The notes under the pieces were generated by a model that was given only the letters and a program-made list of their open reading frames with translations, was not told where the DNA came from and searched no databases. Source: Streptomyces sp. AJS327 (lineage in GTDB: Bacteria > Actinomycetota > Actinomycetes > Streptomycetales > Streptomycetaceae). From it: a DNA stretch of 64,000 nucleotides. Shown piece by piece: positions 16,803 to 25,158 of the stretch. Position numbers and translations under genes: made by a program. Where the stretch lies: NCBI RefSeq assembly GCF_013450295.1, contig NZ_SKBR01000003.1, forward strand, positions 434,001-498,000, in the 5' to 3' direction. Each line of letters begins with the position of its first letter. Within the stretch, counting starts at the first letter, position 1.

Positions 16803-18410
16803 GTGCGGATGTATCCGGAGCCGACGGGTGAGGTGCGCATGAGTCTGTCCCTGCGCTTCGCGGCCGGTTCACACGACGGCATGATCCGCGAGCACAACGA
16901 GGACTCCGGCTACGCCGGGCCCCGGCTGCTCGCGGTCGCCGACGGTATGGGTGGTCAGGCCGCGGGGGAGGTCGCCTCCTCCGAAGTCATCTCCACGATG
17001 GTCCAGTTGGACGAGGACATCCCCGGTTCCGACATCCTCACGTCGCTCGGTACGGCCGTGCAGCGCGCCAACGACCAGCTCCGGCTGATGGTTGAGGAGG
17101 ACCCGCAGCTGGAGGGCATGGGCACCACGCTCACCGCCCTGCTGTGGACCGGGCAGCGCCTCGGGCTGGTACACGTCGGTGACTCCCGCGCGTACCTGCT
17201 GCGCGGCGGCCAGTTGACGCAGATCACCCAGGACCACACCTGGGTGCAGCGACTGGTCGACGAGGGCCGGATCACCGAGGAGGAAGCCACCACCCACCCG
17301 CAACGCTCGCTGCTGATGCGGGCGTTGGGCAGCGGCGACCACGTGGAGCCGGACCTGTCCATCCGCGAGGTGCGTGCCGGTGACCGCTACCTGCTGTGCT
17401 CCGACGGGCTGTCCGGCGTCGTCTCGCACCAGACGCTGGAGGACACCCTCGCCAGCTACCAGGGACCGCAGGAGACCGTGCAGGAGCTGATCCAGCTCGC
17501 GCTGCGCGGCGGCGGCCCGGACAACATCACCGTCATCATCGCCGACGTGCTGGACGTCGACGACAACGACACCGTCGCCGGGCAGTTGAACGACACTCCG
17601 GTGATCGTCGGGGCCGTGGCGGAGAACCAGACGCCGCTCGGCAGTGACGCGGGCACGCTGCGTACCCCGGCCGCCCGCGCAGCCCAACTCGGCCGTGGCG
17701 GACGGGAGTCGGATGGGCACGGCGGTGCGCAGCCCGGCGGCGCGGAGGGATTCGGTGCCCCGGAAGGGGAGGTTGGCCAAGTCGCCGCCCCCTCGGGCAC
17801 GTTCGGCCCGTACGACGACGACCAGATGGAGAAGGGCGGCGGCTCCCGCAAGGGGCTGAGGCGTTCGCTGTGGGCGGGTCTCGCGGTGCTGGTCGTCGGC
17901 GGTGGCCTCTACGGCGGCTACCAGTGGACGCAGACGCAGTACTACGTCGGCGCGAAGGGCGAGCACGTCGCGCTCTACCGCGGGCTCGACCAGGAGCTGG
18001 CCGGTTTCTCGCTGAACGACGTCCACGACGACCGTCCCGAGATCGAACTCAAGTACCTCCCGCAGTTCGAGCGCGAGGAGGTGCGGAGCACCATCGCGCT
18101 GAAGAGCCTCAGTTCGGCCAAGGCCAAGATCAAGGAGCTGGGCGAGCGCGCGGAGGTCTGCAAACTCGTCGCGGAGCAGCGGGAGAAGCCCAGCACCCCG
18201 CCCAAGAAGTCCGGGGAGAAGAAGGGCGACGGGCAGCGCACGGAACAGCGCGCCCAGCACGAGGACCAGCAGCGCACGGAGGATCCGAAGCCCGGCGCGG
18301 ACAAGCCGACCGACAGGGACAGCAGCAGCCCGGGCGCCGACAAGCCCTCCGACGAGCCGAAGTTCACGGAGAGGCAGCAGAAGCTCGCGGCCGAGTGCAC
18401 CACGCCGTAG
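16803..18410 (+). CDS. pstP: PP2C-type serine/threonine phosphatase (PstP-like)
   Basis: About 535 residues. The PP2C domain (about 15-250) has DGMIREHNEDS, VADGMGGQAAGE, GMGTTLTAL, HVGDSRAYL, SDGLSG and GGGPDNITVI, covering the metal-binding aspartates. One transmembrane helix (LWAGLAVLVVGGGLYGGYQW) leads to an extracytoplasmic part ending in a Lys/Asp/Glu/Ser-rich tail. It should dephosphorylate PknB and its targets. GGAGG at 16788-16792 is too close to a GTG at 16794 and better fits the GTG at 16803; an ATG at 16839 matches where the conserved region begins and cannot be excluded. Confidence 0.92.
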   Translation: MRMYPEPTGEVRMSLSLRFAAGSHDGMIREHNEDSGYAGPRLLAVADGMGGQAAGEVASSEVISTMVQLDEDIPGSDILTSLGTAVQRANDQLRLMVEEDPQLEGMGTTLTALLWTGQRLGLVHVGDSRAYLLRGGQLTQITQDHTWVQRLVDEGRITEEEATTHPQRSLLMRALGSGDHVEPDLSIREVRAGDRYLLCSDGLSGVVSHQTLEDTLASYQGPQETVQELIQLALRGGGPDNITVIIADVLDVDDNDTVAGQLNDTPVIVGAVAENQTPLGSDAGTLRTPAARAAQLGRGGRESDGHGGAQPGGAEGFGAPEGEVGQVAAPSGTFGPYDDDQMEKGGGSRKGLRRSLWAGLAVLVVGGGLYGGYQWTQTQYYVGAKGEHVALYRGLDQELAGFSLNDVHDDRPEIELKYLPQFEREEVRSTIALKSLSSAKAKIKELGERAEVCKLVAEQREKPSTPPKKSGEKKGDGQRTEQRAQHEDQQRTEDPKPGADKPTDRDSSSPGADKPSDEPKFTERQQKLAAECTTP

Positions 18411-18426
18411 GGAGCCTCAGACAGCC

Positions 18427-19845
18427 ATGAGCGATATCAACGCGACCGGTAGCAACACCACGGTCTCCTCCGGCGGGTTGCCCAGCCGTCGCAACACCGA
18501 ACTGGCCCTGCTGGTCTTCGCGGTGCTGATCCCCGTCTTCGCCTACGCCAACGTGGGCCTGGCCATGAACGACGAGATGCCCTCCGGCATGCTCGGCTAC
18601 GGACTGGGCCTGGGCCTGATGGCGGCGGTGGGGCACCTGTGCGTGCGCCGCTGGGCGCCGTACGCCGATCCGCTGCTGCTGCCGCTGGTGACCCTGCTGA
18701 ACGGTTTCGGCCTGGTGCTGATCTGGCGGCTGGACCAGTCGCCGCGGCTGATCCGGCGCGCGGAGGACCTGTTCGGGGCGTTCACCGCGGACGCGCCGAA
18801 GCAGCTGATGTACTCGGCGATCGGCCTGGCGCTGTTCATCGGCATCCTGGTGCTGCTCAAGGACCACCGGGTGCTCCAGCGCTACACCTACATCTCGATG
18901 GCCGTGGCGCTGGTGCTGCTGGTCATGCCGATGTTCTTCGCGCCCGTGAACGGCGCGCGGATCTGGGTGAACCTGGGCGCCTTCTCCATCCAGCCGGGCG
19001 AGTTCGCCAAGATCGTCATCGCGATCTTCTTCGCCGGGTACCTGATGGTCAAACGGGACGCGCTGGCGCTGGCCAGCCGCCGCTTCATGGGGCTGTACCT
19101 GCCACGCGGCCGTGACCTCGGGCCGATCCTGGCGATCTGGGTGCTCAGCCTGATGATCCTCGTCTTCGAGACGGACCTCGGCACCTCGCTGCTCTTCTTC
19201 GGCCTGTTCGTGATCATGCTCTACGTGGCGACCGAGCGGACCAGCTGGATCGTCTTCGGTCTGCTGATGTCCGCGGGCGGCGCCGCCGCCGTCGCCACCT
19301 TCGAGCCGCACGTGCAGGACCGGGTCCAGGCCTGGCTGCACCCCTTCTCCGAGGAGACGATGGCGCAGAGCGACCAGATCGCCCAGTCGCTCTGGGCGTT
19401 CGGCTCCGGCGGCACCCTGGGCTCGGGGCTCGGTCAGGGCAACTCCGACCTGATCGGCTTCGCCGCCAACTCCGACTTCATCCTCGCCACCGTCGGCGAG
19501 GAGCTGGGGCTGACCGGGATGATGGCGCTGCTGCTGGTCTACGGACTGGTCGTGGAGCGCGGTATCCGGATCTCGCTGGCCGCGCGCGACCCGTTCGGCA
19601 AGCTGCTCGCGGTGGGGCTCTCCGGCGCATTCGGCCTCCAGGTGTTCGTCGTCGCCGGTGGCGTGATGGGGCTCATCCCGCTGACCGGTATGACGATGCC
19701 GTTCCTCGCGGCCGGTGGCTCCTCGGTGCTCGCCAACTGGGCGCTCGTCGCCATCCTGCTGCGGATCAGCGACACCGCCCGCCGCCCCGCCCCCGCCCCC
19801 ACGCCTTCGCCCGACGCCGAGATGACTCAGGTGGTCCGACCATGA
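18427..19845 (+). CDS. FtsW/RodA/SpoVE-family SEDS glycosyltransferase
   Basis: 472 residues with about ten to twelve transmembrane helices and the SEDS signatures: NGARIWVNLGAFSIQPGEFAKI, FETDLGTSLLFFG, NSDFILATVGEELGLTG and LTGMTMPFLAAGGSS. SEDS proteins polymerise lipid II into glycan strands with a partner class B PBP. The next gene encodes such a PBP and overlaps this one by ATGA. Locus position fits the SEDS protein of the PknB operon rather than the dcw-cluster ftsW. The C-terminus is a Pro/Ala cytoplasmic tail. Confidence 0.95.
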   Translation: MSDINATGSNTTVSSGGLPSRRNTELALLVFAVLIPVFAYANVGLAMNDEMPSGMLGYGLGLGLMAAVGHLCVRRWAPYADPLLLPLVTLLNGFGLVLIWRLDQSPRLIRRAEDLFGAFTADAPKQLMYSAIGLALFIGILVLLKDHRVLQRYTYISMAVALVLLVMPMFFAPVNGARIWVNLGAFSIQPGEFAKIVIAIFFAGYLMVKRDALALASRRFMGLYLPRGRDLGPILAIWVLSLMILVFETDLGTSLLFFGLFVIMLYVATERTSWIVFGLLMSAGGAAAVATFEPHVQDRVQAWLHPFSEETMAQSDQIAQSLWAFGSGGTLGSGLGQGNSDLIGFAANSDFILATVGEELGLTGMMALLLVYGLVVERGIRISLAARDPFGKLLAVGLSGAFGLQVFVVAGGVMGLIPLTGMTMPFLAAGGSSVLANWALVAILLRISDTARRPAPAPTPSPDAEMTQVVRP

Positions 19846-21311
19846 ACAAGCCGCTCCGCAATATCGCGATCTTCTGCGGGCTGCTCATCGTCGCGCTGCT
19901 GATTCGGGATAACTGGCTCCAGTTCGTCCGTGCCGACGAGCTGAAGACCGACCCGGACAACCGCAGGGTCGCGATAGCGCGCTACGCCCAGCCGCGCGGG
20001 AACATCATCGTGGACGGTAAGCCGATCACCGGGTCCACCGAGTCCCCGGGCCAGGACTTCAAGTACAAGCGGACGTACAAGGACGGGGACCTGTGGTCGC
20101 CGGTGACCGGTTACGCCTCCCAGGCGTTCGGCGCCAACCACCTGGAGTCGCTCTACGACCCGATCCTGACCGGCGATGACGACCGGCTGTTCTTCAACCG
20201 CACCATCGACATGCTCACCGGCAAGCCGCAGAAGGGCGGCAACGTCGTCACCACGCTGGACGCCAAGGCGCAGAAGGCCGCCTACGACGGGCTGGGCGAC
20301 GCGAAGGGCGCGGTCGCCGCGATCGACCCGAGTACCGGCGCGATCCTGGCGCTGGTCAACAAGCCGTCCTACGACCCGAGCGCCTTCGCCGGGATGAGCA
20401 AGTCGGACTCCCAGGCCTGGAGCAAGCTCCAGAAGAAGAACGACCCGGACGACCCGATGCTCAACCGGGCGCTCCGCCAGACCTACCCGCCCGGCTCCAC
20501 CTTCAAGGTCGTCACCGCGGCGGCGGGGCTGGAGAGCGGCAAGTACGACATCGACAAGCGCACCACCACCGACGACCCGTACAAGCTGCCCGACACCGCG
20601 GGCCGGGAGCTGGGTAACGACGGCAACCACCCCTGCGAGAACGCCACTCCCAAGGTCGCGCTCCAGTGGTCCTGCAACACCGTCTTCGCCGACATGAGTG
20701 ACAAGCTCGGCAACGAGAAGATGATCGAGATGGCCGAGAAGTTCGGCTTCAACGACAAGAAGCTGGACACCCCGGTGCGCGCCGCGGAGAGCGTCTACCC
20801 GGAGGACAACCGTCCGCAGAACGCGATGGCGGGCATCGGCCAGGCCTCGAACCGCGCCACGACGCTCCAGATGGCCATGGTCGCCGCCGCCGTCGCCAAC
20901 GACGGCAAGCTGATGAAGCCGTACACGGTGGACAAGCTGGTGGCGCCGAACCTGGACACCGTCTGGCAGCACCAGCCGGACGAGATGAGCCAGCCGGTCA
21001 GCTCGGAGAACGCGCAGAAGCTCCAGGACATGATGGAGGAGGTCGTGGAGAACGGGACCGGTACCACCGCCCAGATCCCCGACGTCACCGTCGGCGGGAA
21101 GACCGGAACCGCGCAGCACGGCGAGGACAACAAGGACAACCCCTACGCCTGGTTCATCTCCTACGCGAAGACCGACGACGGCTCTCCGGTCGCCGTCGCC
21201 GCCGTGGTGGAGAGTTCCGACACACTCCGGGACGACATCGCGGGCAGCAAGCTGGCCGCCCCGATCGCCAAGAGCGTGATGCAGGCGGTGCTCGCGGACA
21301 AGAAGTCCTGA
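19842..21311 (+). CDS. pbpA: Class B penicillin-binding protein PbpA (transpeptidase)
   Basis: 489 residues. An N-terminal membrane anchor (about 7-25) is followed by a dimerisation region and a transpeptidase domain with S219-T-F-K222 (acyl-enzyme serine), S277-C-N and K420-T-G. It cross-links peptidoglycan outside the membrane and is a partner of the SEDS protein encoded just upstream. The ATG overlaps the SEDS stop. Confidence 0.96.
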   Translation: MNKPLRNIAIFCGLLIVALLIRDNWLQFVRADELKTDPDNRRVAIARYAQPRGNIIVDGKPITGSTESPGQDFKYKRTYKDGDLWSPVTGYASQAFGANHLESLYDPILTGDDDRLFFNRTIDMLTGKPQKGGNVVTTLDAKAQKAAYDGLGDAKGAVAAIDPSTGAILALVNKPSYDPSAFAGMSKSDSQAWSKLQKKNDPDDPMLNRALRQTYPPGSTFKVVTAAAGLESGKYDIDKRTTTDDPYKLPDTAGRELGNDGNHPCENATPKVALQWSCNTVFADMSDKLGNEKMIEMAEKFGFNDKKLDTPVRAAESVYPEDNRPQNAMAGIGQASNRATTLQMAMVAAAVANDGKLMKPYTVDKLVAPNLDTVWQHQPDEMSQPVSSENAQKLQDMMEEVVENGTGTTAQIPDVTVGGKTGTAQHGEDNKDNPYAWFISYAKTDDGSPVAVAAVVESSDTLRDDIAGSKLAAPIAKSVMQAVLADKKS

Positions 21312-21481
21312 CACCCCCCGTATCCGAAGACGACACGTGACGTACTCCCCGTGGGGCGGGTGACACCGGTCACCACGGGTAGGTCCCGGCAGCCGGGTAC
21401 CGTATGCCGAGCAGCACACCGCCGTGCCCCCGGCCGGAACCACGGCCGGACGGCACGGACGACCGGAGAGGGCTGGAGACT

Positions 21482-23473
21482 ATGGAAGAGCCGCGTCGCC
21501 TCGGCGGCCGGTACGAGCTGGGCTCGGTGCTCGGCCGCGGGGGCATGGCCGAGGTCTACCTGGCCCACGACACTCGCCTTGGCCGCACGGTCGCGGTGAA
21601 GACGCTCCGCGTCGATCTGGCCCGAGACCCGTCGTTCCAGGCCCGTTTCCGCCGTGAGGCCCAGTCGGCCGCCTCGCTGAACCATCCCGCGATCGTCGCC
21701 GTCTACGACACCGGCGAGGACATGGTGCCGGACGGCACCCCGGGGGCCGGGGGCGGCGTCTCCATCCCGTACATCGTCATGGAGTACGTGGACGGCTCCA
21801 CGCTGCGGGAACTGCTCCACTCCGGCCGGAAGCTGCTCCCCGAGCGGTCGATGGAGATGTGCGTCGGCATCCTCCAGGCGCTGGAGTACTCCCACCGCAA
21901 CGGCATCGTCCACCGGGACATCAAGCCCGCCAACGTGATGCTGACCCGCACCGGTCAGGTCAAGGTGATGGACTTCGGTATCGCCCGCGCCATGGGCGAC
22001 TCCGGGATGACGATGACGCAGACCGCCGCCGTCATCGGCACCGCCCAGTACCTCTCCCCGGAGCAGGCCAAGGGCGAGACCGTCGACTCCCGCTCCGACC
22101 TCTACTCCACCGGCTGCCTGCTCTACGAACTCCTCACCGTCCGGCCGCCGTTCGTCGGTGACTCCCCGGTCGCCGTGGCCTACCAGCACGTCCGCGAGGA
22201 GCCGCAGCCGCCCAGCGCCTTCGATCCGGAGATCTCCCCGGAGACGGACGCGATCGTGATGCGGGCCCTGGTCAAGGACCCGGACTACCGCTACCAGTCG
22301 GCGGACGAGATGCGCGCCGACATCGAGGCCTGCCTGGACGGTCAGCCGGTGGCGGCCACCGCCGCGCTCGGCGCCGTCCCCTACGGCTACCCGGACGAGC
22401 AGCCCACCACGTCGCTGCGCCCGCAGAACCCGCAGACCTCGATGATGGCCCCGGTCGGGGACGACGGATACGACGACGGCCGCGGGCGGCGCAGGCCGCC
22501 CCGCAAGAGCCCCACCTCCACCATCCTGCTGATCCTCGCGGCGCTGCTGGTGCTGGTCGGCGCGGTCTTCGTGGGCAAGGCGCTGTTCGGCGGCACCCCC
22601 TCGGACAACGTCACCGTCCCGGCGCTGGAGGGCCTGAGCCTCAACGAGGCGAAGAAACAGGCCAGCAACGGCGGCTTCGAGGTGACCGAGGGCACGGCGA
22701 AGTACTGCGCGCAGCCCAAGGACCGCGTCTGCTCCACCGACCCGGCCGAGGGCGCGGAGATCTCCCGCGGCGACTCGGTGACCCTCGTCATGTCGAAGGG
22801 CGCCAAGCCGGTGGACGTCCCGGACGTGGACGGCCTGATGTACGAGGAGGCCAAGGGCCAGCTGGAGGACGCGGGCTTCAAGGTCAAGCGGAAGCCGGTG
22901 GAGTCCGGGGAGCCGGAGAACACCGTCATCGACCAGAACCCGGACGGCAACCAGAAGGCGCAGAAGAACTCCACGGTGACGCTGACCGTCGCCGTCGCGC
23001 AGAAGGTCACCGTGCCCAACGTGGTCGGCAAGAGCTACACGGAGGCCGAGGAGCAGCTGAAGGCCCTCGGCTTCGACGTGGCGCGGAAGGACGAGGAGAC
23101 CGAGGACAAGCCGGCCGACGAGGTCATCTCGCAGAACCCGGCCGGTTCGCTCCAGCACCCCAAGGGCACCCAGGTCACCCTGACCGTCGCCAAGGCGCCG
23201 GACGACGCCCCGGCCACCGTCCCGGACGTCACCAACAAGCCGCTGGGCGAGGCCAAGAAGGCGCTCCAGGAGGCCGGGTTCACCGTAGGTGCCATCCGCG
23301 GCCCGAAGGAGGACGACGCCCTGGTCGTCGGGACCAACCCGCCCGCCAACCACGAGGGCAAGAAGGGCGACAAGGTCAACATCCTGACCCGCCCGAAGGA
23401 CGACGGCGAGGCCGGGGGCGGCGGTGTCGACCCGCCGCCGACGCTCGTGCCCTACCTGCGTCAGGACGACTGA
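21482..23473 (+). CDS. pknB: Serine/threonine protein kinase with four PASTA domains (PknB-like)
   Basis: 663 residues. The kinase domain (about 10-275) has LGRGGMAEVY, AVKTL with Lys40, HRDIKPANV (about 145), DFGIAR and the APE-region equivalent SPEQAKGE. One transmembrane helix (about 345-366) leads to four PASTA repeats, each starting with a V(P/D)xx pattern (VTVPALEG, VDVPDVDG, VTVPNVVG, ATVPDVTN). PASTA domains sense muropeptides or lipid II; the kinase controls wall synthesis. The ATG at 21482 has GGAGAC just upstream and starts the protein shortly before the kinase fold. Confidence 0.96.
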   Translation: MEEPRRLGGRYELGSVLGRGGMAEVYLAHDTRLGRTVAVKTLRVDLARDPSFQARFRREAQSAASLNHPAIVAVYDTGEDMVPDGTPGAGGGVSIPYIVMEYVDGSTLRELLHSGRKLLPERSMEMCVGILQALEYSHRNGIVHRDIKPANVMLTRTGQVKVMDFGIARAMGDSGMTMTQTAAVIGTAQYLSPEQAKGETVDSRSDLYSTGCLLYELLTVRPPFVGDSPVAVAYQHVREEPQPPSAFDPEISPETDAIVMRALVKDPDYRYQSADEMRADIEACLDGQPVAATAALGAVPYGYPDEQPTTSLRPQNPQTSMMAPVGDDGYDDGRGRRRPPRKSPTSTILLILAALLVLVGAVFVGKALFGGTPSDNVTVPALEGLSLNEAKKQASNGGFEVTEGTAKYCAQPKDRVCSTDPAEGAEISRGDSVTLVMSKGAKPVDVPDVDGLMYEEAKGQLEDAGFKVKRKPVESGEPENTVIDQNPDGNQKAQKNSTVTLTVAVAQKVTVPNVVGKSYTEAEEQLKALGFDVARKDEETEDKPADEVISQNPAGSLQHPKGTQVTLTVAKAPDDAPATVPDVTNKPLGEAKKALQEAGFTVGAIRGPKEDDALVVGTNPPANHEGKKGDKVNILTRPKDDGEAGGGGVDPPPTLVPYLRQDD

Positions 23474-23506
23474 CGGGCCGGTCGGACTCCGGCCCCGCGC
23501 ACCCCC

Positions 23507-23548
23507 GGTGCCCCGAGCGGAACCCCCAGGGTTCCGTCTCGGGGCACC
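23507..23548 (+). terminator. Terminator of the fhaA-pknB operon
   Basis: Long hairpin 23507-23525 with 23529-23548, a 19-bp stem with one bulged T and a 3-nt loop, 34 bp after the pknB stop. The remaining sequence to 23862 is G/C-rich with no gene visible. Confidence 0.88.
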
Positions 23549-23862
23549 GTCGTCGTCTGGCGCCCCCGGATGGGGAGTTGGGGCCGAACAACGCGGACGG
23601 ACGGGCCCGGGCGGGCCGTTGGGGCTCCACTCCGTACGGCCGCTCCCCGCCGGGACGGGGGCCGACTCCGGAGCGGAGCGTCGCCGGGAGCGTGCCGACT
23701 CGGGGACGGGGCGTCGTCCGCTCGTGCCGACTCCGGTGCGGGGCGGGGGTGTTCGCCGCACACGGCTGGCGTGCGTCCGTGGGCGTCTGCCTGGGGACGT
23801 GTGTCCGTGGGCGTGTGTCCGTCCGCGTGTGTCCGTTCGCTGACGTGTGCCCGGCTGTGGGG

Positions 23863-25086
23863 CTAGCGCAGTTCCCTGGGCGGGGTACGGTCGGCGTCCA
23901 CCTTCTCGGTGCGCTCCAACTCGCCCCAGACGACGTACCGGTGGCGGGAGGTGTAGACGGGGGTGCAGGTCGTCAGCGTGATGTACCGCCCGGCCCGCTT
24001 CCGCCCGGACTCCTTCGGCACCGGATCCAGCACGTCCACGTTGTACTTCGAGGTCTCCGGCAGGGTCTTGTAGACCGTGTAGACGTACCAGGTGTCCTTC
24101 GACTCGAAGACGACCGGATCGCCCTTCTCGATCTTGTCGATCCGGTGGAACTTCGCCCCGTGGCCGTCCCGGTGGGCCGCCAGGGAGAAGTTGCCCTTGG
24201 CGTCCTGCGGCAGGGCCGACTTCACCGGCTTCGTGTAGTAGCCCGCGATCCCCTGGTTGAGCTTCTTCGGGTCGGTGCCCTTCTTGACCAGGATCTCGCC
24301 CTCGTGCATCGAGGGGACGTGCAGGAACCCGATCCCGTCCTTGGTGTCCAGCGCCCCCGGGCCCTCCTGCGCCCAGTGGTCCCGCACCCGCTCACCCTCC
24401 CGCTCGGCCTCCCGGTTGGCCAGCACGTTGGTCCACCAGAGCGAGTAGACGACGAACAGCGCGAGGATCACCCCCGCCGTGATCAGCAACTCCCCGAAGA
24501 CGCTGATCACCACCGCCCACCGACGCCCACCCCGCCCCCGCGCCCCGCTCCCCGCCCCGGCTCCGGACTGCGCGTCGCCCGGCTTGGTGTCGCCTGACCT
24601 CGCGTCGGCCTCGTTCTCGGGGTCGGTACCGACCTTGCTCTCGGCCTCGGTATCGGCCTCGTTCTCGGGGTCGGACTTCGTCCGCGCCTCGGACGCGGGC
24701 TCGGGTTCGTCCGTGGTCTCGTCGTCGGACCCGGGCTGTTCCGTTCTCCCCTCGCCCGCCCCGTCGTTGGTCGTGGCGGTCGTGGCGGTCGTGCCGGGCT
24801 CGTCCGTGTCCGTGTTCGCGATCGTGTCCGCCGAACTGTCCCTGGCCGTGGCCCTGTCCCGGGCTGTGGAGGCGAGTTGGGCTCTCTTCCCGTTCCCGGT
24901 CGGGCCCTCGTCGGACTCGTCGGGCTCGGCCTCGGGCTCCTCGGACTCCTCGGGCGCCTGCCCGGGCTGGGAGGGGGACGCGGAGGTGGGCTCGGTGGGG
25001 GCGTCGTCCGGGCTCGTGCGGGTGTCGGAGGCGCTTCCGCAGGCGGGCTCCGCCGTACCGTCCTCGCCGGGTGTGAGATCCGCCAC
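23863..25086 (-). CDS. Class E sortase with long acidic disordered N-terminus
   Basis: 407 residues. The first about 180 are a Glu/Asp/Thr/Ser-rich cytoplasmic region, then one transmembrane helix (WAVVISVFGELLITAGVILALFVVYSLWW) and a sortase barrel with LAAHRDGHG (catalytic His), TLTTC (Cys374) and RHRYVVWG (Arg383). Class E sortases of actinomycetes anchor LAXTG proteins such as chaplins to peptidoglycan. It lies 72 bp downstream of a second class E sortase gene. The GTG start is not strongly supported by an RBS, so the disordered leader could be shorter. Confidence 0.92.
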   Translation of the reverse strand: MADLTPGEDGTAEPACGSASDTRTSPDDAPTEPTSASPSQPGQAPEESEEPEAEPDESDEGPTGNGKRAQLASTARDRATARDSSADTIANTDTDEPGTTATTATTNDGAGEGRTEQPGSDDETTDEPEPASEARTKSDPENEADTEAESKVGTDPENEADARSGDTKPGDAQSGAGAGSGARGRGGRRWAVVISVFGELLITAGVILALFVVYSLWWTNVLANREAEREGERVRDHWAQEGPGALDTKDGIGFLHVPSMHEGEILVKKGTDPKKLNQGIAGYYTKPVKSALPQDAKGNFSLAAHRDGHGAKFHRIDKIEKGDPVVFESKDTWYVYTVYKTLPETSKYNVDVLDPVPKESGRKRAGRYITLTTCTPVYTSRHRYVVWGELERTEKVDADRTPPRELR

Positions 25087-25158
25087 CGCCTACCGCCCGC
25101 CTTCGCCGCCGTGTGTCTGCCCGTTCCGTCCGGCACCGACTCCGCCGTGACGAACCGG

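Noticed and set aside
21161..23761. Very long minus-strand open frame opposite pknB
   Set aside because: Shadow of a high-GC coding strand: residue composition is Gly/Arg/Val/His-rich without motifs, and the plus strand carries an unmistakable PASTA kinase.
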